From the NCBI GenBank assembly GCA_963575745.1, contig CAUYUJ010001463.1, positions 23,501 through 87,500 of the forward strand: a stretch of 64,000 bases of DNA, given 5' to 3'. Source of the DNA: Prorocentrum cordatum (lineage: Eukaryota > Sar > Dinophyceae > Prorocentrales > Prorocentraceae). The notes below the pieces were generated by a model. That model searched no databases. It was given only the letters and a program-made list of their open reading frames with translations, and had not been told where the DNA came from. Within the stretch, counting starts at the first letter, position 1, and every line of letters begins with the position of its first letter. Position numbers and translations under genes: made by a program. Shown here in pieces: positions 55,250 to 64,000 of the stretch.

Positions 55250-55630
55250 ACCCTCGAGCCACAGTGGGTACCGAGCATACAGTCAAGGCTCGGACTCAAC
55301 ACGCAACACCGAGCACGAAACCTGGGCTCGGATACTATCTGCTAAACCCGGGGGGGGAGAATCCAGAGAGCTGCTACACCAGGAGGCGTAAAAAGACCCG
55401 AGCACGTCCGAGAACCTCGATCCTCGCTCCTCGGTCCCCAGAGGTCTCTGGAGGTGCACTGCGGTCCCTGGAAGCACCTGAAGTCCCCTGGGTCCCACAG
55501 AAGCCTCTGGTAGGCCTCCGAAGCCCAAGAACAGGCGAAACCGCGCAGAAGCCTCGTTCTTCCCCCCTCGATCCTCACGCCTCCATCCTCGCCCCTCGAT
55601 CCCGTGGGGAGGAGGCGGCCCCGGCGGCGC
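55250..55630. other. Open frames, no gene recognised
   Basis: A plus-strand frame (55264-56523, 419 codons) is open across this and the following region. Its composition follows GATCC/CTCG short repeats and GGAGAGGGA units. No domain. Confidence 0.3.
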
Positions 55631-55722
55631 CTGTGGATGTAGAGCACCTGCTCGGGCGAGGGCGCCTCCTCCGTGGGCAGCGCGGAGAGGCACAGCATGC
55701 AGCCCTGCGCCCAGAAGGCGGC
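55631..55722 (-). CDS. Candidate 92-nt exon, product unknown
   Basis: The minus strand reads AAFWAQGCMLCLSALPTEEA then PSPEQVLYIH, with every codon but one ending in G or C. It is bounded by GTGCAG before and CACAG followed by GCGCC after: an AG acceptor and the same GC donor context as at 26866. It starts in phase 0 and ends in phase 2. Very clean composition; flanks lack it. Confidence 0.45.
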
Positions 55723-55757
55723 CTGCACGGCAGACCAACGAGCTCTCCCAGAATCCG

Positions 55758-55830
55758 AACCCCGAGGAGAGGGAGGAGAGGGAGGAGAGGGAGGAGAGGG
55801 TGGAGAGGGAGGAGAGGGAGGAGGGAGGAG
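55758..55830 (+). repeat. GGAGAGGGA 9-bp repeat
   Basis: About seven to eight units of GAGAGGGAG. Confidence 0.9.
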
Positions 55831-57225
55831 GGAGCAGTTCAATCATCGAACTTCGGAGATCGAACTCCGAGGATCAGGAGTCTTGCCTTCAGGACCTCCC
55901 TGAGCCACCGAGCTTCTCATCCCCGCGGCCGGATCCCCCTCGAGATCCGATCCCCGTGCACACATCCCAAGACAGGCCCTGGCTTGGAGGCTCTCGACCC
56001 CCGAGCCCGGGGCCCCCCTCGCGTCTTGAGACGTCCACGGCGGAAGGGCCGTGGGCAACGGTCTCCTGCCCCTGGGGGCCGTTGCCGGCCCCCAGGGGCC
56101 GTCAAAAGACGGCCCGGGATGAGAAAACGGCCGCTGGGGAAGGACTCGAGCCCTCATGGGGCCCACGCTGTCGGAAGAAACCGCGGCGGCAAGGGTATGA
56201 GCGAAGAGGAGGGAGGGAGGCACCCTCGAGAGCGGAAACCCGCCTCGGGTGAGCTTCGCCCGAAGGCTCTTGGCGCGAAGGCGCTTCGAGGTGCATCACA
56301 GCCGAAGCCGAGGCCGAAGACAAAGCTGAAGTGCACAGAAAAGGAAAGGGCCCACCCTGCAGACTCGGTGAGCAGCACATCGTCGCTCGCTGCTGCAGCC
56401 TCCCCTGGGCAGAGGACCACCCCCTTGGAGCAGCTGCCGAACAAGAGGGAGGAGGAGAAGGAAAGGCGAGGCAGGAGGTGGTGTAGCGGGAGGGGAAAAG
56501 TCTGCCCCCTGGTCCTGCGCTGACGCCGACGACGACTAGAGGCCCACCGAGGTCACACCGGGCGGTCCCCAGAAGCCTCCAAAGGCCTAGTGAGGCCTAG
56601 TGAGGCCGAAAGGTGAAGACCTTCATCCTTGATAGCCGACATCGTCGACGACGACGCCGACGCCGACGGCCCGATCTCTCCTGGGGCCTAGGGTGCGTTC
56701 TGGCCAGAACTTTGAAGCGGATTCTGTGATCCTCGAAATCCGATCGGCGATCATCACCGACGACCGACGACGATCGACGACGATCGACGACGATGACGAC
56801 GATGACGATCAGGACCGACAAAGGGTGGGGACAGCAAAAGGAGGGTTGGCGAATTGGCTGCATGCAGCTGGTCTATCCAGCGCATCTTGGCGCTAGAGGC
56901 GTCAGTTCACCGAGAAAAGCGACTGGCGGCGAGGCCGACATCAGCTGCACGCAGCAGTTTTCGTAATCTCCCCTTCCCCGGATCCCCATTTTCGCCTCGC
57001 CCCCTCACAAGCAATTCTCAATCATCGATCCTCGATCTTCGATTCTCCTCCCCGTCCCCATTCCCCCTCCTCCTCCGCCTCTCTCCACCAATGAGCGCGA
57101 ACGGGAGAGCAAGGGGGAGGGCGAGTGGGACGGCGAGGAGGGACGGGGGAGGGGAGCAGGGGAACAGGCGACGATGACGCCGACCAACAACTATCGACCG
57201 ACGACGACAACGACGACGACGAGGA
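55831..57225. other. Mixed sequence, no gene recognised
   Basis: Includes GAGGCCTAGTGAGGCCTAG (56590-56610), a (GAC/GAT) patch (56650-56815) and CCTC-rich sequence (57000-57090). No protein recognised. Confidence 0.3.
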
Positions 57226-57560
57226 TGATAGTAATATCAATAATACTAATACTAATACTAATACGAATACTAATAATAATAATGATAACAGCAAAAACAA
57301 AAACTATAATAATCATGATAATAGTAGTAATAATAATAATAAAAATACTAAGAATAATAATAATAATAGTAATACGAATAATGATAACAGTAATAAAAAT
57401 GATAGTAAGATTAATAATAATGACAATGATAAGAATAAGAATACCAATGATAATAATATTACTGGTAGTAATGATAACAACAATATAAATAATAGTAATA
57501 ATAATAACGATGATAATAATAACAATGATAGTAATGATAATAACGATTATGACGACGATG
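57226..57560 (+). repeat. AAT / AATACT low-GC tract
   Basis: AATACTAATACTAATA and AATAATAATGATAAC units, the most AT-rich stretch of the window, passing directly into the GAT array. Confidence 0.9.
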
Positions 57561-58497
57561 CTGATGATGATGACAACGAGGATGAGAATGAGGATGAGGA
57601 TGAGGACGAGGACGAGAATGAGGATGAGGATGAGGATGACGATGAGGATGATGATGATGATAATGGTGGTGATGATGATGATGGGGCTGGTGACGATGAC
57701 GATGACGATGAGGATGATAATGATGACGATGATGATGATGATGATGGTGATGATGGTGATTATGGCGATGGTGGTTTGATGATGGTGATGATGATAATGA
57801 TCACGATGGTGGTGGTGATGATGACCATGTCGATGGCAATGACGATGATGGTGATGATGATGATGATGATGATGATGGTGATGATGCTGGTGATGATAGT
57901 GATGATGATGATGATGATGATGATGATGCAGATGCTGATGCTAACAATGATGATGGCAATGACGATAACGACGATGACTATGCTGCTGGCGAAGATTATG
58001 ACGATGCTGATGATGATGAGGATGATGATGGTGATGATTAGGATAATGATGATGATGACTGTGATGATGGTTATGATGACGATGACGATGACGACGATGG
58101 AGATGATGATGATGATGATGGTGGTAACAATAGTGATAATGGTGGTGATGATGTTGATGATGGTGATCGTGGTGTTCGTGTGATGATGATGCTGATGTTG
58201 ATGTTGATGCCGGTGATGATGATAATGATGGTGATGATGATTTTCATCGATGGAAATGACGATGATGATGACGGTGGTGCTGATGGTGGTGGTGATGATG
58301 ATGATGGTGATGATGATGATGCTGATGCTGCTGCTGATGGTGATGATGATGATGCTATTGATGTTGATAATGTTGGTAAATAATGGTGGTGATGACGATG
58401 CTGATGATGTTGCTGATGATGGTGATGATGGTGATGATGATGATAGTGATAATGATTTTGATGATGATGTTGATGATGATGATGATGACGACACCGA
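57561..58497 (+). repeat. GAT array
   Basis: About 940 bases of GATGATGAT with GAC, GGT and GCT substitutions. Confidence 0.95.
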
Positions 58498-58572
58498 CAG
58501 CTGACAACCGACGACTGACGATCTACGATTTGCGATCTACGATTCACCGACGACGACCGACTGACGACTCAC

Positions 58573-58684
58573 CGACGAGCTCTCCGCCCCGCCGCAGGCC
58601 TCGCCAGGCTCGGCGAGCCCCCCCCCGCACAGCGCCGCGGCCGCCTCGCCGAGCACCTCCAAGAGCAGCGGCAGCCCCTCGGAG
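58573..58684 (-). CDS. Candidate 112-nt exon, product unknown
   Basis: The minus strand reads SEGLPLLLEVLGEAAAALCG then GGLAEPGEACGGAESSS, with codons ending almost only in G or C. The end is a canonical GTGAGT donor (58567-58572). The start follows CGCGAG. It begins with one base completing a split codon and ends in phase 0, which would join in frame with the candidate exon at 55722. The helical LLLEVLGEAAAALC part looks like authentic protein. Confidence 0.4.
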
Positions 58685-58714
58685 CTCGCGGCACGACGGC
58701 CGCCGGCCGCTGGC

Positions 58715-58884
58715 CGTCGTCGATTGACGTCGGGATCTGTCGGGCTACCCTGTAAGAACGGTTTTTTGAAGGCAGATCTGCCTTCAAAAAACCGTTCTTA
58801 CAGATTTGAAGACAGATCTGCCTTCAAAAAACCGTTCTTACAGAGTTGACGTCGTCGATTGACGTCGGGATCTGTCGGGCTACC
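58715..58884. mobile_element. Perfect 54-bp palindrome plus half copy, between 35-bp direct repeats
   Basis: A 35-bp sequence (CGTCGTCGATTGACGTCGGG to GGGCTACC) occurs exactly at 58715-58749 and 58850-58884. Between them lies a perfect palindrome at 58750-58803 (CTGTAAGAACGG at one end, CCGTTCTTACAG at the other, centre GGCAGATCTGCC). It is followed by a second copy of its right half (31 identical bases at 58813-58843). Noncoding. Confidence 0.85.
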
Positions 58885-59467
58885 GCGGCGGCGACGAAGG
58901 ACACGACCGACGGCGGCGGCGGCGGCGCCGGCGTGCGGCAAGGTCACCGTCCATCGCCGTCGCTTGCTCGAGGATCGCGGACCGCTCTCTGGGTCCGGTG
59001 GCTGGGGAGCGAAGTTCTCTGGCGTCCCTGACACGGTGCCGGGCCTCCAGAGGCCTCGTTCGGGTACCCCGGGCGGGGGGGGGGCCTCCAGAGGCCTCTG
59101 GAGGCCGCCGAGAGGTCCACGCCCGTTCGTCGGGCCCTTGGCTCGAGGCTCGGAACGTCAGAGGCTCGAGCTTCGAGGGTCGAGCCTCGAGGGCCGAGCG
59201 TCGGGGGCCGAGCGTCGAGGGTCGAGCGTCGAGCCGCGGCTCGAGCGTCGAGCTCCGAGGACCCGAGCCGCCTGCAGGCGTCTCCGCAACGCCTGGGGGC
59301 TCGGGAGGCCAGCAGGGCCCCACGAGCGCCACACCCGAGGGCCGCCGCCGCCGCCGCCCCCATCGGAGGCCCACGGCGGCCCCTGGCAGCGCTCGGCGGC
59401 CCTCGTCGGCGGCGCAGAAGGCGGCGTCGGCGCCGAGCCCTCGGCGGCGACGGAGGTCGGCGCCAGA
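58885..59467. other. GC-rich sequence, possible exon near 59380-59467, short repeats
   Basis: TCGAGGGTCGAGC-type repeats at 59130-59275. A minus-strand stretch at 59380-59467 (SGADLRRRRGLGADAAFCAA) has high GC3, but two frames do equally well, so I do not call it. Confidence 0.3.
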
Positions 59468-59699
59468 GTGAAGTCGGGCCATGTCCTCCTAGAGGTTCAG
59501 TTTGGGCGAAAACTAATAATCAGAAGAGACTGGCAACACTAGCCCAAATTATCCCGGCAAAGCAACCTAACAGCGATGTGTAGGAGCATATCTGCAAGCA
59601 TTCCCCTTAGGATTCAGATGAGAATCCGGTTGTAGAATTCTGCTGTTCTCGCAGTCGTAGTCGCATTCGCGATGACAGTCGCAGTGGCAACGGCAGTCG

Positions 59700-60147
59700 C
59701 AGTCACAGCCTCAGCCTCAGCCTGCCTCAGCCTCAGCCTCAGACTCAGCCTGCTTCAGCCTCAGCATCAGTCTGCCTTCAGCCTCGGCCTCAGCCTCAGC
59801 CTGCCTCAGCCTCAGCCTCAGCCTGCCTCAGCATCAGCCTGCCTCAGCCTCAGCCTCAGCCTGCCTCTGCCTCAGCCTCAGCCTGCTTCAGCCTCAGCCT
59901 CAGTCTGCCGTCGGCCTCGGCGTCAGTCTCAGCCTACCTCAGCCTCAGCCTACATCAGCCTCAACCTCAGCCTCAGCCTGCCTCAGCATCAGCCTGCCTC
60001 AGCCTCAGCCTCAGCCTGCCTCAGCCTCAGCCTCAGCCTGCTTCAGCCTCAGCCTCAGTCTGCCTTCAGCCTCGGCCTCAGCCTCGGCCTCAGCATCAGC
60101 CTGCCTCTGCCTCAGCCTGCCCCAGCCTCAGCATCAGCCTGCCTCAA
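59700..60147 (+). repeat. CAGCCT hexanucleotide array
   Basis: CAGCCT with regular TGCCT and CAT interruptions, about 70 units. Confidence 0.95.
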
Positions 60148-60503
60148 CATTCAAAGTGTGGCCCGGGAGTGGATTTCTGGGAACTCGAAGAACACGAAGT
60201 GGCCTACGGTTGGCTCCGGGCAATCAAAATCATGCCCAGGAATGGAGTTCTGGGAACTCGAAGACAACGAAGTGGCCTCTAAATGGCTCCAGGCATTCAA
60301 ACTATGGCCCGGCAATGGAGTTCTGGGAACTCGAAGAGCACGACGTGACCTACAGTTGGCTCCGGGCATTCAAAATGTGGCCCGGGAGTGGAGTTCTGGG
60401 AACTCGAAGAACACGAAGTGGCCTACAGTTGGCTCCGGGCATTCAGAATGTGGCCCGGGAATGGAGTTCTGGGACCTCGAAGACCACGAAATGTGTAACT
60501 GTT
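60148..60503 (+). repeat. 73-bp tandem repeat, 4.9 units
   Basis: Units start at 60148, 60221, 60294, 60367 and 60440. Each begins CATTCAAANTGTGGCCCGGG and continues AATGGAGTTCTGGGAACTCG, AAGAACACGAAGTGGCCTAC and (A/G)GTTGGCTCCGGG. The period is not a multiple of three, so it is not a protein repeat. Confidence 0.95.
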
Positions 60504-60701
60504 TGCTTAAAACGACTTCCGCGGATTCTCCCCGGATCCTGCCCGGACCCCCCTGGGGGAGTCATGATGCTTTCTTTTGAAACCATTCGAAACCTATCAG
60601 TCTTCGCTGTTAGGTAAAAAATACGAGAGACAAATCGTTCCCAGACGATGTTTAGACGATCCTTGGATGTTACTCCTGCAGAGGGACAGACCCGACTTAA
60701 C

Positions 60702-61735
60702 CCTACCCCCTACACTGGGTCTGCAGAGGGGCGCCGCGGGTCGCTTGAGGGTCCAGCATGTCCCATGATGGTTTCAGGATGGCCCCAGATTGCCCAAGAT
60801 GGCCTCCCAGGTGGCACAACATATCCGAAGATAGGTCGAGGTCAAAGTGAAAGTCATGTCAAGGTGGCCCGCGAGGGACAGAACTGCGTGCGACGCTCTC
60901 AGGGGTCGAAGCCCGACTTAACACCAGAGGTCGGCGGGCGCTGGGCGGCCCTCGGCGCCAGCGCGGAGAGGCCGACAGCCCTCGACAAACGCGCGGCGGG
61001 GCTCGATGGCCCTCGGCGGCGGCGCGGGGCCCGCAACTCTCTCCAAAGCCTTCGAGAGCCAATACACAGCAACGAGGAAGCCTCGGCGAGAACAAATGGA
61101 CAAGAGCGATCCACTGCTCGCAAAGTAGCTGCTCGTAAGCGGCCTGGGTCTGCAGCGGGGGGTGCACGACCCATGACACCGAGGCAGGCGTATGATTGTT
61201 GTTCGGACGTTTGCGAACAAGCACTTTGGGCGAGCAGTGGCAGGCGCTCGGTGAACAACGGAGGCGACGGCGATGGCATCGACAGCGCAGTCGTGGAGGC
61301 CCAAACGAGCCCTTTTTGCGACGCACGCGCGCGCTGAGCGGTCGTGGCGCCGCGCGGCGGCGCCCAACGCCTCGAGAGGCGGTGCCTGGTTGAGGCGACT
61401 GCACCTAATTGGGTGGGAGGAGGGCCCGCCACGCGCGTGACGGACAGCTGCCTCCGCGAGCGTCATTGACAGCAAAGTGCATGTCGGGGCGGTGCCACCC
61501 CGGGGCCCAGGCAGCACGACTCGCCCCCGTAGCGGCAGGCCCGAACGAGCCCCATCGACGCCCAGAAGTCTCGCCCGCCACTCGATGCTCGATGCTCGGC
61601 GGCGACAGCGGCGGCGGCGCCCTCGCGGCGAGGGCCAGCGGGTGCCGTTTCTCGGCCGCCGAAAGCCCGTGGAACGACGCCGAAAATGCAAAGGGAAACG
61701 GAAAGCGACGAGAAGTGGGAGAGAGAGAGAGAGAG
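60702..61735. other. No gene recognised; open on both strands
   Basis: A plus frame (to 61337) and two minus frames are open across 60860-61430. No domain or consistent codon bias settles the strand. Confidence 0.3.
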
Positions 61736-61736
<1 letters not shown>

Positions 61737-61811
<75 letters not shown>

Positions 61812-61846
61812 CACACAACCACAACCACAACCACAACAACAACAAC

Positions 61847-61885
<39 letters not shown>

Positions 61886-61962
61886 CAACAACAACACAAC
61901 ACAACAACAACAACAACACACACAACAACAACAAGAACAACAACAACAACAACAACAACAAC

Positions 61963-62013
<51 letters not shown>
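61737..62013 (+). repeat. AAC array
   Basis: About 275 bases of AAC with ACAC interruptions, preceded by a GA run (61722-61736). Confidence 0.98.
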
Positions 62014-62158
62014 TGACAACATTAATAACAAAAACCAACAAAAAAAATGACAACATTAATAACAAAAACCAACAACAAAAAAAAAAAAAAAAAAAAAAAA
62101 TGAATATTTCCCCTCCTCCTCCTCCTCCTCCTCCTCCTCCTCCTCCTCCTCCTCCTCC
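62011..62158 (+). repeat. 35-bp duplication, A run and CCT tract
   Basis: ATGACAACATTAATAACAAA occurs at 62012 and 62047, followed by an A run (about 62076-62100) and a CCT tract (62113-62158). Confidence 0.85.
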
Positions 62159-62394
62159 TTTCGGGGACGCGCAAACATGGATTACGTAGCGATCCATGGA
62201 TTTGGCACGCGGTCGCCAAATCCATAGATCGGGGGAAGTGCTCTCCCCAAAATGCGGCCGGTGCCACCTCTTCTGGCGGCGGACATTCCGCGATTTCCAT
62301 TGGAGACGGGACCCGTCGCTAATCCACGCCCCCTTGATCCATGTTTGCGATCGCGCCTGATCCTTCTCCTCCTCATACTCTTCCTCTGGCCCTT

Positions 62395-62600
62395 CCCCCT
62401 CCTCCTCCTCCTCCTCCTCTCTCCTCCTCCTCCTCCTCCTCCTCCTCCTCCTCCTCATCCTTCTCCTCCTCCTCCTCCTCCTCCCCCTTCTCCTCGTCCT
62501 CCTCCCCCTTCTCCTCGTCCTCCTCCTCGTCCTCCTCCTCCTCCTCCTCCTCCTCCTCCTCCCCCTCCTCCTCCTCCTCCTCCTCCGGCCCTTCCCCCTC
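62395..62600 (+). repeat. CCT tract with CCCCTT interruptions
   Basis: About 200 bases of CCT. Confidence 0.95.
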
Positions 62601-62667
62601 CTCCCCCTCTTCCCTGCCACTCCCCCCCCGACGCGCCCCACCCGAGGGCCGCCGGCGGGGGCCGCGC

Positions 62668-62751
62668 CTCCGCCACGAAGGCCGACCGGCACGCCCGGGA
62701 GGACCCGGCCACCAGCGTCAGCAGCAGGCCCGCGGCGCGCACGCGGCTCGC
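62668..62751 (-). CDS. Candidate 84-nt exon, product unknown
   Basis: The minus strand reads ASRVRAAGLLLTLVAGSSRA then CRSAFVAE, with all 28 codons but two or three ending in G or C. It is bounded by GGCGGCAG before and GAG followed by GCGCGG (GC donor) after, both ends phase 0. Helical and protein-like. Function unknown. Confidence 0.4.
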
Positions 62752-63335
62752 CTGCCGCCGGAGGGGGGGTTCGAGGGCAGGGCTGAGCCGTTCATCGAAG
62801 GAGGAGGAGGAGGAAGCGCAGCTCGCTCTAGTAGCAGACCGATCTCAGGCGTCTAGATACCTTAGACTGCTGCTTCTCAGCACTCCCTGTCGATCGGTGT
62901 GCATCTCAGCTACGTGCAAGCATCGACTTGTGGCGTTCCGCGCAGGTTTGCACCGTCTGGGTCCAGCCCTGGTCGAGGGCAGGAGGTGGCCGGGGGGCTC
63001 CAAACATGCAGAACATCCCAGGGTGCCCCCCCCCCCAGGATGAACGAGAACATCAAAAAACACGAACCCAGAGATCCAACGCATTGAAAAAATCACGACG
63101 GGGGTTTTCTCAGTTTTCGGCCTCTAGGGGGCCTTACCGGGCCTCGGGACCGTCAAAAAATGGCTCAGGATGCAAAACCGGTCCTGGGGAATGGGTCGAG
63201 ACTTCCCGGAACCTCGCATTGAAAAATCACGACATCGGATCTCTGGGAAGAACGTTAGGGCACCATCCCCGAACCGACCTCGGTCTTATACCTCGGTCCG
63301 ACTGTAGCGGCCTCCCCGCTGGAGCTGGAGCAGAT
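62752..63335. other. No gene recognised
   Basis: Moderate-GC sequence with an internal similarity (CGCATTGAAAAAATCACGAC and CGCATTGAAAAATCACGAC at 63078 and 63215). Otherwise featureless. Confidence 0.35.
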
Positions 63336-63478
63336 GGGGTCGGAGGATCACGCCGCATCGCCGACGCATCGCCGACGCATCGGCAACGAATCGGCGACGT
63401 CGGCGTGGAGAACGTTGGGCTCCACATCGAGCCGCATTGCCGATGCATCGGCGATCGGCGCAGTCCCTCGACCCCATG
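63336..63478. repeat. Palindromic GCATCGGC element, fullest copy
   Basis: The left arm TGGGGTCGGAGGATCACGCC then GCATCGCCGACGCATCG pairs with the right arm GCCGATGCATCGGCGATCGG to CCTCGACCCCA. The centre GTGGAGAACGTTGGGCTCCAC is itself a hairpin. Noncoding; about 143 bp. Confidence 0.8.
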
Positions 63479-63689
63479 TATTCGGACCCCATCTGGGCGG
63501 CCTAGAGCATGGCGCCTGCAAAACCAGCCAGGAGGGGGAAGAGGGGAGGGGAGGGGAGGGGGGGCAAATTCGGCATCCCATACCCCTCTGCAGAGGCGGT
63601 CCAGAGGTGACGGGGAACGAAACCAGTGCACAGAAGGGTGCCTCTCCCCCGCTCTGACGGCTGGAACCGGCGGCGAGCAAGGGAGGTTG

Positions 63690-64000
63690 CAGACGCCCCA
63701 ACAGAGCCACAAAACGGCCCCAGAAGCCGCCAAGAGGGTTCCGAGACGGCCCAAGAAGGGCCCGAGATGACCCAAGAGGCCCCCGGGAAGGCCAAGAGGG
63801 CCCCAGGACGTGCCCAAGAGGCGCCTGAGAGGGCGCCAAGACGGCGGAAAAAGTGCCGAAGATGGCCCAAGAAGCCCCCAGCAGGCCGCCAGAGGCCCCC
63901 AAGAGGCCTGAAGAGGCCCCAAGACGCTTGCAACTGGACCCGAAGAGGCCCCCTGAAGCCCCTAAAGGCCCCAATAGTTTCAAGACATGCATCCAAGACG
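63690..64000. repeat. CCAAGAGG-type dispersed block 5, running off the window
   Basis: CCAAGAGGGCCCCAGGACG and CCAAGAAGCCCCCAGCAGG-type units to the end of the window. Confidence 0.8.

Larger units (their letters stand above)
59468..60701. mobile_element. Large TIR element or a pair of ends, AAGTCGGGC family
   Basis: Left end GTGAAGTCGGGCCATGTCCT then CCTAGAGG; right end read inward GTTAAGTCGGGTCTGTCCCT then CTGCAGG. Between them are 180 bases of unique sequence, a CAGCCT array, a 73-bp array and 200 bases of unique sequence. Either one long element of the family or two solo ends. A further single end (GCCCGACTTAAC) lies at 60911-60922. Confidence 0.5.

Noticed and set aside
61737-62013. Poly-Asn/Thr/Gln protein
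   Set aside because: Pure AAC microsatellite with open frames in all phases and no flanking coding signal.

Overview
This window looks like a piece of a dinoflagellate nuclear genome. The evidence is its mixture of protein relics and its texture. It carries decayed mobile-element proteins of kinds I associate with dinoflagellate genomes: a C2H2-finger protein of a transposase-like family, a tyrosine-recombinase element with a C5-methyltransferase-like GGPPC motif, a LINE tail and a gag-like relic. It has a possible spliced-leader relic at 2450. It is mostly GC-rich and packed with trinucleotide and hexanucleotide repeats, and it has no compact gene arrangement. Short exon-like segments are bounded by AG on one side and GT, GC or GA on the other. 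A high-GC genus such as Prorocentrum would fit, but that is inference. I see no rRNA, tRNA, CRISPR array or bacterial-style operon.

Layout. 1-6.3 kb: small palindromic elements, a GC-rich candidate first exon at 2522 with a CAG-rich continuation, a broken open region, and a 95-bp-class tandem repeat. 6.3-11.5 kb: a minus-strand transposase-like gene split by a 3.26-kb insertion that has terminal inverted repeats and an 8-bp target duplication. 11.5-14.7 kb: AT-richer DNA ending in five tandem 306-bp units, each a long hairpin. 14.7-21 kb: microsatellites, candidate exons and two divergent 18-bp arrays encoding hexapeptides. 21-25.5 kb: foldback elements, a LINE fragment (+) and a gag fragment (-). 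25.5-30.5 kb: microsatellites and CCAAGAGG-type blocks. 30.5-37.5 kb: GC-rich sequence with long open frames of unclear status and a 36-bp minisatellite. 37.5-41 kb: trinucleotide and hexanucleotide arrays. 41-48 kb: a decayed tyrosine-recombinase element read right to left. 48.4-54 kb: a 570-bp CCT tract, CAT arrays, and an inverted pair of arrays carrying a GGTTCGAACC core. 54-64 kb: more palindromic elements, a 54-bp perfect palindrome, a 73-bp tandem repeat, AAC and CCT tracts, and a last CCAAGAGG block.

Almost everything recognisable is a mobile-element relic broken by stops and frameshifts. The host-gene signal is weaker but real: several 40-110 bp minus-strand segments with nearly all codons ending in G or C and splice-like borders. 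They suggest that much of the window may be repeat-filled introns of one or more long minus-strand genes. Four or more families of short palindromic (MITE-like) elements recur across the window.
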